This document shows, one piece after another, positions 22,773 to 30,424 of a stretch of 39,420 nt of DNA (its first letter is position 1; each line of letters begins with the position of its first letter). The notes under the pieces were generated by a model that did not search any database, had not been told where the DNA came from, and saw only the letters and a list, made by a program, of their open reading frames with translations. The DNA comes from Pseudosporangium ferrugineum (lineage in GTDB: Bacteria > Actinomycetota > Actinomycetes > Mycobacteriales > Micromonosporaceae): contig NZ_PVZG01000036.1 of NCBI RefSeq assembly GCF_003002065.1, positions 1 to 39,420 of the forward strand, written 5' to 3'. A program made the position numbers and the translations under genes.

Positions 22773-23903
22773 ATGACCGGACGAATTCTGCTGTCCGCCC
22801 CCGACGTCGGGGACCTCGAGGAAGCGTATGTCGTCGAGGCGCTGCGCTCGGGCTGGGTCGCACCGGCCGGCCCGGCCGTCGACGCGTTCGAGCGGGAGGT
22901 CGCCGCCCGGTCCGGCGCGGCCCACGCCGTGGCCGTCAGCTCGGGCACGGCCGGCCTGCACCTCGCCCTCCTCGCCTGCGGTGTTCAGGCAGGTCAGGTC
23001 GTGGTGGTGCCGACGCTGACGTTCGCCGCCACGGCCAACGCGGTCGCGTACACGGGGGCCGAGCCGGTCTTCGTCGACTCCGATCCGCGCACCGGGACGA
23101 TCGATCCCGCCCTGCTCGGCCGGACCCTCGACGAACTGCGCGCCGAGGGCCGTACGGTCGGCGCGGTCATTCCCGTCGACCTGTTCGGCACGTGCGCCGA
23201 CTACGACGAACTCATACGTTTGTGTGACGCGTACGGTGTGCCGTTGATCGAGGATGCCGCCGAATCGCTCGGCTCCACCTATCGGGGCCGCCCGGCCGGC
23301 TCGTTCGGCGCCGCCGGCGTCATCTCGTTCAACGGCAACAAGATCATGACGACGTCCGGCGGCGGCATGCTGCTGTCCGGCGACCGCAAGCTCGCCGAGC
23401 GTTGCCGGCACCTGTCCACCCAGGCCCGGCAGCCGGTCCCGCACTACCAGCACGAGGAGATCGGCTACAACTACCGGCTGAGCAACCTCCTCGCGGCCCT
23501 CGGCCGGGCCCAGCTGCGCCGCCTCGACGACATGATCGGCCGGCGCCGGGCCCTGCGCGACGCGTACGCGAAACTCTTCGCCGGCGTCGACGGCGTCGAC
23601 CTGCTCGGCGCCGACGAGGGCGCCAACTGCTGGCTGACCAGCATCGTCGTCGACCCGGCCCGGACCGGCTGGCACGCCGAGGACCTGGCCCGCCACCTGG
23701 CCGCCGAGCACATCGAGACCCGCCCGATCTTCAAGCCGATGCACCTGCAACCCGTCTTCGCCGGCGCCCGCGCGGTCCTGACCGGCGTCGCCGAACACCT
23801 CTTCGAGCACGGCCTCACGCTGCCCAGCGGCTCGGTGCTCACCGACGCCGACAAGCACCGGATCCTCGAGGCCACCACGGACTTCCTGGGGAGGAAACCA
23901 TGA
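22773..23903 (+). CDS. DegT/DnrJ/EryC1/StrS-family sugar aminotransferase (PglE-like)
   Basis: A 376-residue PLP enzyme. It shows AVSSGTAGLHLALLA near 55-68 (phosphate binding), VPTLTFAATANAV, IPVDLFGTCADYDEL, LIEDAAESLGSTYRG (the Asp that contacts the pyridine nitrogen), and SFNGNKIMTTSGGGML with the Schiff-base Lys at about 190. The C-terminal part has YNYRLSNLLAALGRAQLRRL and ETRPIFKPMHLQPVF. It should transfer an amino group to a UDP-4-keto-6-deoxy sugar, as PglE does. The stop overlaps the start of the sugar transferase (ATGA), so the two are co-translated. AAGGATG precedes the start. Confidence 0.93.
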   Translation: MTGRILLSAPDVGDLEEAYVVEALRSGWVAPAGPAVDAFEREVAARSGAAHAVAVSSGTAGLHLALLACGVQAGQVVVVPTLTFAATANAVAYTGAEPVFVDSDPRTGTIDPALLGRTLDELRAEGRTVGAVIPVDLFGTCADYDELIRLCDAYGVPLIEDAAESLGSTYRGRPAGSFGAAGVISFNGNKIMTTSGGGMLLSGDRKLAERCRHLSTQARQPVPHYQHEEIGYNYRLSNLLAALGRAQLRRLDDMIGRRRALRDAYAKLFAGVDGVDLLGADEGANCWLTSIVVDPARTGWHAEDLARHLAAEHIETRPIFKPMHLQPVFAGARAVLTGVAEHLFEHGLTLPSGSVLTDADKHRILEATTDFLGRKP

Positions 23904-24544
23904 TCGATCGCGTACGCCTGCACGACCGCATCCAGCGCAGCACCGACATCCTGGTCGCCCTGGTGATGCTCACCCTCACCGCCCCGCTGATGCTCGCCGT
24001 CGCCGCGCTGGTCGCCTGGCGCCTGGGCACCCCGGTCCTCTTCCGCCAGGCCCGCCCGGGCCTGCACGGCCGCGTGTTCACCATGATCAAATTCCGGACG
24101 ATGCGCGACGTCGACCCGGACCGCGGCCTGATCACGGACGCCGACCGGATGACCCGCCTCGGCCGCATCCTGCGCGCCACGAGCGTGGACGAGCTGCCCA
24201 CGTTCCTCAACATCCTCAAGGGCGACATGAGCCTGGTCGGCCCCCGCCCGCTGCTGGTCCGCTACCTGCACCTCTACACGCCGACGCAGGCCCGCCGCCA
24301 CGAGGTACGCCCCGGGCTGACGGGCCTGGCCCAGGTCCGCGGCCGCAACGCCCTCTCCTGGGAGGACAAGTTCGACCTCGACGTCTGGTACGTCGACCAC
24401 CGCACGCTCCGCCTCAACCTGCGCATCCTGGTGGAGACGGTGACAACGGTCCTCCGCCGCGAGGGAATCGCGGCGGAGGGCCAGGTCACGATGCCGGAAT
24501 TCACCGGCAGCCGGGGCAGGGCCCGCGGAGTCGCCCGGGTCTGA
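23900..24544 (+). CDS. PglC-like phosphoglycosyl transferase (bacterial sugar transferase)
   Basis: A 214-residue monotopic membrane enzyme. The N-terminal hydrophobic helix (ILVALVMLTLTAPLMLAVAA) is followed by VLFRQARPGLHGRVF, MIKFRTMRD, TSVDELPTFLNILKGDMSLV (with the catalytic Asp-Glu pair), GPRPLLVRYLHLYTPTQARR, HEVRPGLTGLAQVRGRNALS and WEDKFDLDVWYVDH. The similarity to Campylobacter PglC runs to the end (the EGxVTxxxF motif, here EGQVTMPEF). It should attach a phospho-amino-sugar to undecaprenyl phosphate, the priming step. It starts within the stop of the aminotransferase gene. The small form, without the extra WbaP-type helices, is as expected for PglC. Confidence 0.93.
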   Translation: MIDRVRLHDRIQRSTDILVALVMLTLTAPLMLAVAALVAWRLGTPVLFRQARPGLHGRVFTMIKFRTMRDVDPDRGLITDADRMTRLGRILRATSVDELPTFLNILKGDMSLVGPRPLLVRYLHLYTPTQARRHEVRPGLTGLAQVRGRNALSWEDKFDLDVWYVDHRTLRLNLRILVETVTTVLRREGIAAEGQVTMPEFTGSRGRARGVARV

Positions 24545-24550
24545 CCGCCC

Positions 24551-25219
24551 TTACCAGGCCACCACGCCCTGGGTGCTCGGCTGCAGCGTGCCGATCTTCA
24601 GCGAGCGCATCGTGATGTCGTGCTTCTCGGGCCGGGGGAACCCTTCCAGCGTCGCGAACCGGCCGTCGGTCGAGGCCTCCAGGTTGACCCGCAGGCTGTT
24701 CCCGGTGGGGCAGTTCACGTCATCCTTGGAGCACGGGTCCCACTTGATCCCCTCGAACGCGCTGGTCCCCGGCTTCAGCACGATGGCGCTGGCCTTCCCC
24801 GGCTCGTCGACGGCCTTCTTCGGCACCTCGACCACCTCGTTCGCGGCATTCGACAGCGACACGTAGGCGTGCCCCTCGACCTGGCAGGCGCGCGACGAGA
24901 CATTCGTGATGGCCACGAGGCCCATCTGCCCCTTGCTGCGAAGGTCACCCTGAGCGGTGATGGTGGCGCGGATATCGTCCGTACGGCAACCCGGCACGGC
25001 GCTGCCCTTCGAGGCCTTGCTGGTCTTGGCCTTCGTGCTCTCGCTGTCCTTCTTGGACTCGCTCTGCTTCTTCGCGGTCTTCTCGACGCCCTGCTGAGCG
25101 GCGACCTCGGACTTCTTCACCTCGCCGGCGTTCGAGCTGCCGGTGAACGCGACGACCAGGCCGGCCACGGCGGCCACCGGAATCAGACCCAGGGCAAGCT
25201 TGGTACCGGTGCTCTTCAC
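24551..25219 (-). CDS. Exported DUF4232-like protein
   Basis: A 222-residue protein. After VKSTG comes a membrane or signal segment (LALGLIPVAAVAGLVVAFTG). A Lys/Glu/Ser-rich low-complexity linker of about 60 residues follows (KKQSESKKDSESTKAKTSKA). Then a DUF4232-type beta domain begins at VPGCRTDDIRATITAQGD, with MGLVAITNVSSRACQVEGHA, a Cys pair in WDPCSKDDVNCPTG, and closing strands. AGGAGG lies ten bases before the GTG start. It is convergent with the sugar transferase (6-bp gap) and divergent from a WAYW-family gene. Function of the domain is unknown. Confidence 0.82.
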   Translation of the reverse strand: MKSTGTKLALGLIPVAAVAGLVVAFTGSSNAGEVKKSEVAAQQGVEKTAKKQSESKKDSESTKAKTSKASKGSAVPGCRTDDIRATITAQGDLRSKGQMGLVAITNVSSRACQVEGHAYVSLSNAANEVVEVPKKAVDEPGKASAIVLKPGTSAFEGIKWDPCSKDDVNCPTGNSLRVNLEASTDGRFATLEGFPRPEKHDITMRSLKIGTLQPSTQGVVAW

Positions 25220-25633
25220 GATCTCTGAACCTCCTGCTCGAACGTCCACCGCCATCGGTGAACCGGTGAGACCATCCTGTTGATCTCCGGAGCGGCTGTG
25301 GGCAGGCGCGGGAGACCCTGGCATAGATCCGGGAGACGTAGGACAGACGGCCCTCGCCGGTTGCCCGAGTGCACCTTCCGCCGCCGTCAGAGGGCCGAAA
25401 TCCCAACCTGACAGCGGCACCGCCATTGCTTGCCGACCTGTCGACGGCGCGCACATCAGCCGGATGGTCACGGTGCCCGAAGGTGGGTCGGTCGACTCGT
25501 TCGAGGCGGCCTGGTCGCGACCCCAATCAGCGAGGGTTGTTGTCTATTCGGGCCAATGCCGACGGTCTCCGGCAGTTGTTAGTCCGGGCAGAACGCGGCC
25601 GCTGTTGGCCACGCTGACTTAAAAGGAATTTCA
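25220..25633. other. Divergent intergenic region (414 bp)
   Basis: No coding frame is supported here. It lies between the DUF4232-like gene (leftward) and a WAYW-family gene (rightward) and presumably holds both promoters. The right end (about 25530-25633) is A/T-richer and carries TTAAAAGGAATTTCA before the ATG. I see no strong palindrome or known RNA element. Confidence 0.5.
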
Positions 25634-26170
25634 ATGTCTGTGCACTTTTCTGAGACCGTCGTCCGCGAGCAGGCCAAGAAGGCCGCGGCGAAGAAGACCC
25701 GCAAGTACGTCGCCTTGGGCGCGGTCGCCGCCGTGGCGGTCATCCCCACCGCCGCGTACGCGATCATCTCGGGTCTGACGGGCTCGGGCACGGTGGAGGG
25801 CGAGGCCTACGCCACGCAGAACCTGACGGTCACCGCCGGAGCGGCGGCTCCGAAGCTCTTCCCGGGCGCGGAGGCCAATGTGACGTTCCGGGTGAACAAC
25901 CCGAACCCCTTCCCGGTGCTCCTGCAGAAGGTCGAGGCGACCAACTTCGCGCCGAAGGATGGCTGCAGCATCACCTGGTTCACCACCACTCTGCCGGTCA
26001 ACGGGACCTCGTACGCCTTCCCGGGTTACCCGGAAGCGGATCTCACCGTGCCGAAGCAGGGCTACAAGGACGTGACCATCCCGAACGGGATCAAGCTGGA
26101 CACGGACGCCACGAAGGGCTGTGGCTTCACGCTGTCGATCACCGTGACGGGTGCGCAGAAGGCCGCATAA
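25634..26170 (+). CDS. Exported two-cysteine beta-domain protein (WAYW family, copy 4, divergent)
   Basis: A 178-residue protein. A basic cytoplasmic start (VREQAKKAAAKKTRK) is followed by YVALGAVAAVAVIPTAAYAI and ISGLTGSGTVEGEAYATQNL, the family signal region although the second W of the W-A-x-W motif is lost (AYAI). The domain keeps LFPGAEANVTFRVNNPNPFP, DGCSITWFTTTLPVN, and KGCGFTLSITVTGAQ, matching copies 1-3 in the spacing of N-x-N-x-F-P, the first Cys and the final Cys-x-F-T strand. AAAAGGAA precedes the ATG. It lies at the end of the glycan genes rather than in the 10.5-14.1 kb cluster, so the family is dispersed. A strong hairpin follows the stop. Confidence 0.8.
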   Translation: MSVHFSETVVREQAKKAAAKKTRKYVALGAVAAVAVIPTAAYAIISGLTGSGTVEGEAYATQNLTVTAGAAAPKLFPGAEANVTFRVNNPNPFPVLLQKVEATNFAPKDGCSITWFTTTLPVNGTSYAFPGYPEADLTVPKQGYKDVTIPNGIKLDTDATKGCGFTLSITVTGAQKAA

Positions 26171-26191
26171 CGCTTGCGGATCAACGCGTCG

Positions 26192-26247
26192 CTGAGCCCG
26201 TTCGATGGCACTCGGCCCCCACCGACAGCCTCATCGGACGGGCTCAG
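26192..26247 (+). terminator. Terminator-like hairpin after the WAYW copy 4 gene
   Basis: CTGAGCCCGTTCGATG (26192-26207) pairs with CATCGGACGGGCTCAG (26232-26247), 16 bp with a single G-T wobble, around a 24-base loop. It begins 22 bp after the stop codon. The loop is longer than usual for a terminator; a processing site is an alternative. Confidence 0.55.
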
Positions 26248-26301
26248 ACCCGTCTGTGACGACATGGCCGTCCTGCGGCCAGTAGCGACCGTCCGACCGA
26301 T

Positions 26302-26319
26302 CCGTTATGACCTGTGCTG
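26302..26319 (+). promoter_or_regulatory. Duplicated promoter-region motif, copy 1
   Basis: CCGTTATGACCTGTGCTG lies 19 bp before the ATG of the deleted acetyltransferase copy. The same motif with one change is at 28800-28817 before the intact gene, and CAGTAGCG occurs about 14-15 bp upstream of both. Conservation at matching distances suggests a shared promoter or operator carried along in a duplication. Confidence 0.5.
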
Positions 26320-26337
26320 AGACAGAGGAGTCACTAA

Positions 26338-26490
26338 ATGTCGGAGCCGCGGGTCATCATCGGATGCGGCCGGCACGGGCGCGAGACCTACGGGCTGATC
26401 GCAGGCATCGGCGCGACGGTCGGCGCCGACGCCTGCGTGGTCCAACCCGTGCCGGGTGGCGCCGTGCCTAAAGGCGTGCCGGCTCGCTGA
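26338..26490 (+). pseudogene. Internally deleted PglD/NeuD-like acetyltransferase copy (50-codon frame)
   Basis: The 50-residue frame reads MSEPRVIIGCGRHGRETYGL and then IAGIGATVGADACVVQPVPG followed by GAVPKGVPAR. The first 21 residues match the N-terminus of the intact acetyltransferase at 28858, and the last 28 match its C-terminus (VGAGATVGAGACVVRPVP). About 163 residues in between are missing, exactly in frame. It keeps an ATG and GAGGAG, and its upstream motif is conserved. No catalytic His or left-handed helix remains, so it cannot acetylate. Either a decaying duplicate or a retained micro-protein; I favour a remnant. Its end overlaps the convergent peptidase gene by 23 bp. Confidence 0.75.
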
Positions 26491-28027
26491 GCTTCGTCGG
26501 CTGTCGTTCCTCCGGGCGGTCCTCCTGCTGGCAGGTGATGTCCTGGGCCGGGAGTTCGCCCGTGGCCAGGTACGCGTGGACGACCTCGACGACGCACGGG
26601 TTCGCGTCGCCGTAGACGCCGTGGTTCAGGGCCTTCTCGACCGTGACGAGACGTGATTCGCGCAGGGCCTTGTGCAGGCCGTGGGCGAGCGTGGCCGGCG
26701 TCGCCGGGTCGTATTCGTTCTGCAGGAGCAGGGCCGGTACGTCGTTGGCGACCACGAGGTCCGGCTCCGGGCGGGGCAGGGACCAGAAGCCGCAGGGCTT
26801 GACGCTGGTCAGGAAGTCGCCGATCAGGGGGTAGCGCCGCATCGCCTCGGCGACCTGCTCGCGGAAGCCCTCCGCGCCGCGGGGCCAGTCGGCGCTGTCG
26901 TTGCAGAGGACCGACCAGAAGACCGAGGTGCCCTGATCGTCGCCTCCGCCGTACTCGGGAATCACCAGGTCTTGCGGTTTGCCGTCGAGGGCGTCGCGCA
27001 GCGTGCGCAGGTATTGCACCCCCTCTTCGACGTCGTACGAGGCGGAGGCGATGCCGGACCGCGCCTCCTGCCCGGCGAACTTGCGGCCGTCGATGTCGAT
27101 CGGGTGCCGGTCGATCTCGGCGACGAGGTCGAACACGGTCTTCTCGACGGCCTCCGGGGTGGCGCCCAGGTGGTAGGTGTCGTCGTGCTCGGCGACCGAC
27201 TGCGTGAACCGCGCGAAGACGTCGCTGAAGGCCTCGGTCATCGCCAGGAAGATGTCGTTGCCCATCCGGCCCGGGTCCAGGTTGCTGTCCAGCACCATCC
27301 GGTCGGTGCGGTCCGGGAAGAGCTGGGTGTAGACGGCGCCCAGGTAGGTGCCGTACGAGACACCGAAGTAGGAGATCTTCTTCTCGCCGAGCAGGATCCT
27401 GATCAGATCCATGTCGCGGGCGGTGTTGCGGGTGGAGATGTGCCCCGCGGTCGGCCCGGCAGCCGCGCATTTGTCGGCGACCGCCTGCGCCGCCGCCACG
27501 TAGTGCTCGTACTTGTCCTCCCGGTACGGGAAGTACTGGACCGCCTCGTCGCCTTCCAGCCCGCAGCTGATCGGGCTGCTGTCACCGATGCCGCGCGGGT
27601 CGAACCCGATGAGGTCGTACTGCCGGCGTACCGATTCGGGAAGGTCGTCGCGCTTGAACAACGGTTCCGTCAACCCGGGGGCGCCGGGCCCGCCCGGGTT
27701 GAAGAGCAGGACGCCGCGGTGCTTGTCCGGAGTGCTGGTGACGATCCTCGAGATCCGTACGGTGAGACTGCCGTTGTCGGGGCTGAGGTAGTCGATCGGG
27801 GCGTCGATCGTGGCGCACTGCAATCCCTTGTAGAAGTCGTCCTCGTAGCATTCCTGCCAGTCGAGCGACTGCTTCGTGAAACGCTCCGGCAACGCCGCCG
27901 GATCGCCGGCGGCCGGCCGAGGGGCCGCCGTCGCCGCGCCGGCCGTCGGGGCAAGGGCCAGCGCGGCGACGGTCACCAGCGCGGCGATTGCGGCGAGTGC
28001 TTTCGGACGCTTTCGGACTTCATTCAT
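26468..28027 (-). CDS. Secreted tripeptidyl-aminopeptidase-like alpha/beta hydrolase (S33)
   Basis: A 519-residue exported hydrolase. The signal peptide (ALAAIAALVTVAALALAPTA) is cleaved near TAAPRPAAG. The catalytic domain has LLFNPGGPGAPG (oxyanion region), IGFDPRGIGDSSP, SYFGVSYGTYLGAVY with the nucleophile Ser at about 224, NEYDPATPATLA with the Asp, and ALNHGVYGDANPC with the His. The C-terminal TAP-like domain is typical of Streptomyces tripeptidyl aminopeptidases, which remove tripeptides from secreted precursors or degrade peptides outside the cell. Start chosen at the ATG that begins the signal peptide; the ribosome-binding site is weak. A P-loop kinase gene lies 37 bp upstream on the same strand. 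Confidence 0.9.
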   Translation of the reverse strand: MNEVRKRPKALAAIAALVTVAALALAPTAGAATAAPRPAAGDPAALPERFTKQSLDWQECYEDDFYKGLQCATIDAPIDYLSPDNGSLTVRISRIVTSTPDKHRGVLLFNPGGPGAPGLTEPLFKRDDLPESVRRQYDLIGFDPRGIGDSSPISCGLEGDEAVQYFPYREDKYEHYVAAAQAVADKCAAAGPTAGHISTRNTARDMDLIRILLGEKKISYFGVSYGTYLGAVYTQLFPDRTDRMVLDSNLDPGRMGNDIFLAMTEAFSDVFARFTQSVAEHDDTYHLGATPEAVEKTVFDLVAEIDRHPIDIDGRKFAGQEARSGIASASYDVEEGVQYLRTLRDALDGKPQDLVIPEYGGGDDQGTSVFWSVLCNDSADWPRGAEGFREQVAEAMRRYPLIGDFLTSVKPCGFWSLPRPEPDLVVANDVPALLLQNEYDPATPATLAHGLHKALRESRLVTVEKALNHGVYGDANPCVVEVVHAYLATGELPAQDITCQQEDRPEERQPTKLSEPARL

Positions 28028-28064
28028 GTACGGCAAGACGCTCGCCGAGCCCGCCAGGATTCGA

Positions 28065-28706
28065 TCAACGGCGACGAGTATCGGCCCATTTGCCCGCACC
28101 CAGGGGGAGCTGCCCCTCCGCGAAACCGGCACGAACGCCACGGATCCACTGCCTGAGGTCGGCCACCGACTGCTCCACGGCTCGTCGCGTCGTGTCCACG
28201 ACGTGAACTGCCCACCGAGGATCGTCGCCGGACCAGGTGTTCCACCGGGACCACCGCATCTGCTTCCAAGCTCCGGTGGTGATCGCCTCGGGCAGATGCC
28301 GGGGATCGGCGGCGTGGCCACGGTTCCACCGCGCCCAGCCGATGAACGCCCGCTTGGCGTCGGTGCTCCAACGCCCCGGATCGCGGCGTTCCAGCCGCTC
28401 CCAACGCTCCCGGTCGTCCACGTCCACCAGGCAGGCCGCGATCCCGTCCAGCTCGACCGCCGACGGGCACGCCAGCACCTCACCCAGCGGCGACTGCCCG
28501 GTCAACAGCACGTCGACACCCTCGGCCTGGTACCGCAGCACGCGCCGGATCCACTCCTCCGTGCTGCGCTGACGCCACACCAGGTCCGCGCCGGCCGGAA
28601 CCCCGATCTCATCGAAGTCATGCACGACAAGCCGTTCGAGTCCCGCACAAGCCCACGCCGCGGTGGACTTCCCCGAACAGCTCGACCCGGCGACCGTCAG
28701 CAACAT
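28065..28706 (-). CDS. P-loop ATPase / AAA-type small kinase
   Basis: A 213-residue soluble protein. It starts with MLLTVAGSSCSGKST, a Walker A loop (GSSCSGKS) at residues 7-14. LVVHDFDEIGVP follows, with an Asp-Asp/Glu pair typical of small-molecule kinases. VLLTGQSPLGEVLAC resembles a Walker B strand, and a charged lid region is present (ERWERLERRDPGRWSTDAKR). The overall pattern resembles AAA_33/adenylylsulfate-kinase-like enzymes; the substrate is unknown. The ATG follows GTTGCTG without an obvious ribosome-binding site. It is divergent from the acetyltransferase gene and precedes the peptidase gene. Confidence 0.78.
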   Translation of the reverse strand: MLLTVAGSSCSGKSTAAWACAGLERLVVHDFDEIGVPAGADLVWRQRSTEEWIRRVLRYQAEGVDVLLTGQSPLGEVLACPSAVELDGIAACLVDVDDRERWERLERRDPGRWSTDAKRAFIGWARWNRGHAADPRHLPEAITTGAWKQMRWSRWNTWSGDDPRWAVHVVDTTRRAVEQSVADLRQWIRGVRAGFAEGQLPLGAGKWADTRRR

Positions 28707-28799
28707 GGCCGCAGTCTCCCGCCGTACCCCGAACCCCACGACCGAATTTCACCCCGGCGCATCGCTGAAGTCCGGGCAGTAGCGCATCGGGGGGCGGAG

Positions 28800-28817
28800 C
28801 CGTTAGGACCTGTGCTG
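28800..28817 (+). promoter_or_regulatory. Duplicated promoter-region motif, copy 2
   Basis: CCGTTAGGACCTGTGCTG, 41 bp before the GTG of the intact acetyltransferase gene, differs by one base from the copy at 26302-26319. CAGTAGCG lies just upstream in both. This marks the promoter region shared by the two gene copies; the spacing to the start differs (19 versus 41 bp) because of extra sequence after the motif here. Confidence 0.5.
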
Positions 28818-28857
28818 TGCGCCGGTCTCGCCGGCGCTGAGGTCGGAGGAGTGACAA

Positions 28858-29499
28858 GTGTCCGAGCCCTTGGTCATTGTCGGATGCGGTGGTCACGGTC
28901 GTGAGGTGTACGGCCTCGTGCGCGCGATCAACGAGGCCCGGGGCGGGCCGTGGCGGGTCGAGGGTTTCGTCGACGATGCGCCCAGCGACGTCAACCTCGG
29001 GCGGCTGGCCCGGCTCGGGGTGCCGTTCCTGGGGGAGGTCGGGCGCCTGGCGGCGATGGACGACGACGTCCGGTACGTCGTCGGGATCGGGGATCCGCGC
29101 GTACGGGCGAAGGTCGCCGCCAAGATCGGGCCGGACCGTGCCGCGGCCGCGCCGCTGATCCACCCCGCGGCTACCGTCGGGCTCGACAACGACTTCGCCG
29201 ACGGGGTGGTGCTGTTCGCCGGCGCCCGGGTGACGACCGACGTGCGGCTCGGGCGGCATGTCCACCTGAATCAGAATGCGACGGTGGGGCACGACAGCGT
29301 GCTGGACGACTTCGTCCAGGTGAATCCGCTGGCCGCCGTCTCGGGGGACTGCCACCTGGGGGAGCGGGTGCTGATCGGCACCACGGCCGCGGTGCTGCAG
29401 GGCCTGACCGTCGGCGCCGGCGCCACCGTCGGCGCCGGCGCGTGCGTGGTCCGTCCGGTGCCGCCCGGCACGGTGGTCAAGGGCGTCCCGGCGCGCTGA
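28858..29499 (+). CDS. PglD/NeuD-like sugar N- or O-acetyltransferase
   Basis: A 213-residue acetyltransferase. An N-terminal Rossmann-like domain (LVIVGCGGHGREVYGLVRAI, VEGFVDDA, YVVGIGDPRVRAKVA) binds the nucleotide sugar. A left-handed beta-helix from about residue 105 follows (IHPAATVGLDN, VVLFAGARVTTDVRLG, NATVGHDSVLDDFVQVNP with the catalytic His, LIGTTAAVLQGLTVGAGATV) and ends PPGTVVKGVPAR. PglD acetylates the UDP-4-amino sugar made by PglE before PglC uses it; genes for both lie about 5 kb upstream here. GGAGGA precedes the GTG. Gene names are not assigned because the substrate is inferred. Confidence 0.9.
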   Translation: MSEPLVIVGCGGHGREVYGLVRAINEARGGPWRVEGFVDDAPSDVNLGRLARLGVPFLGEVGRLAAMDDDVRYVVGIGDPRVRAKVAAKIGPDRAAAAPLIHPAATVGLDNDFADGVVLFAGARVTTDVRLGRHVHLNQNATVGHDSVLDDFVQVNPLAAVSGDCHLGERVLIGTTAAVLQGLTVGAGATVGAGACVVRPVPPGTVVKGVPAR

Positions 29500-29505
29500 G
29501 CGCGC

Positions 29506-30384
29506 TCAGGACGGCGTCCGGGTGCCCGCGGCGAACGTGACGATCCGGTCGGCGAGTTCGTCCGTACGCCAGAGGACCACGTCGTGGCTGGCCTCGGGGA
29601 TGATCTCGGCGACGGCGTGCGGCATCCGCGTGGTGAGCCTGGCCGCGACCTCGCGTGCGTCGTAGAGCTGGCTGTGGCCGCCGATGATCACGAGGGTGGG
29701 TGCCGTGATGCGGGCGAGGTCGTCGTCGGTCAGCGGGGTGGGCATCATGTGCCGGCGGCGGAAGCCGAAGCTCGCCTTGACCAGCGGGATGGCGTCGTCG
29801 TCGCGCAGGGTCACGTTGCGCAGCGGCCGGGACAGGGCGTGGCGGACCGGCCGGGGTGTGAAGCCCACCAGGCCGCACGCGATGATCCAGGCCACGAATT
29901 TCTTGCTGACCTTCCCGAAGCCGCCCGGGTCGAGCAGGGCGAGGCTCTCCACGGCGTACGGTGAGCGCATGGCGTGACACAGGGCGACCCACCCGCCGAA
30001 CGACGTGCCGACCAGATGGGCGCGACTGACCCCCAGCTCGGCGAGGACCTCGCCGAGCCACTGGGACCATTCGTCGCCGCTGGTGATGGCTCGGGTCTGG
30101 ACGGACGGGCCGGGCTCCCCGACGGGGTCGATCGCGATCACCGGGCGGGACCCGGCGAGCCGGCCGACGTAGGAGTGCCACATCAGCGACGGCCCGCCCG
30201 AGCCCGGAAGCAGCACGAACGGCGTCCCGCTGCTCTCGCCGAGCCGGTGGACCCGGGTCGTGCCGAAGCTGGTGACCACATCGGAGTCGACCGAGGCGGC
30301 CGGCCAGAGCCGGCCGGCCAGGTCGTCGTAGACGGTGAGGAAGCGAGAGCGGGCCTGATCATTGCGGAACTCGCCGATCGGCAT
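29506..30384 (-). CDS. Alpha/beta hydrolase
   Basis: A 292-residue soluble hydrolase. It shows FVLLPGSGGPSLMWHSYVGR (oxyanion loop), VIAIDPVGEPGPS, HLVGTSFGGWVALCHAMRSP with the G-x-S-x-G nucleophile elbow, ITAPTLVIIGGHSQLYDARE (the acid region) and IPEASHDVVLWR with the catalytic His. The N-terminal EFRNDQARSRFLTVYDDLAG is typical of an actinobacterial subgroup. The ATG has GGAGG at good spacing. It is divergent from a TetR-type regulator, 40 bp apart with a dyad between them, so it is probably the regulator's target. Substrate unknown. Confidence 0.9.
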   Translation of the reverse strand: MPIGEFRNDQARSRFLTVYDDLAGRLWPAASVDSDVVTSFGTTRVHRLGESSGTPFVLLPGSGGPSLMWHSYVGRLAGSRPVIAIDPVGEPGPSVQTRAITSGDEWSQWLGEVLAELGVSRAHLVGTSFGGWVALCHAMRSPYAVESLALLDPGGFGKVSKKFVAWIIACGLVGFTPRPVRHALSRPLRNVTLRDDDAIPLVKASFGFRRRHMMPTPLTDDDLARITAPTLVIIGGHSQLYDAREVAARLTTRMPHAVAEIIPEASHDVVLWRTDELADRIVTFAAGTRTPS

Positions 30385-30410
30385 CGGGGCCTCCGTCCTA
30401 CGTTTTATTT

Positions 30411-30424
30411 GGTACGAGCGTATC
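30411..30424. promoter_or_regulatory. Candidate TetR operator
   Basis: GGTACGAGCGTATC is a dyad (TACG and CGTA around AG, with matching outer G/C), directly before the TetR start codon and within the 40-bp gap to the divergent hydrolase gene. TetR-family regulators usually bind such sites and repress both genes. Confidence 0.5.
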
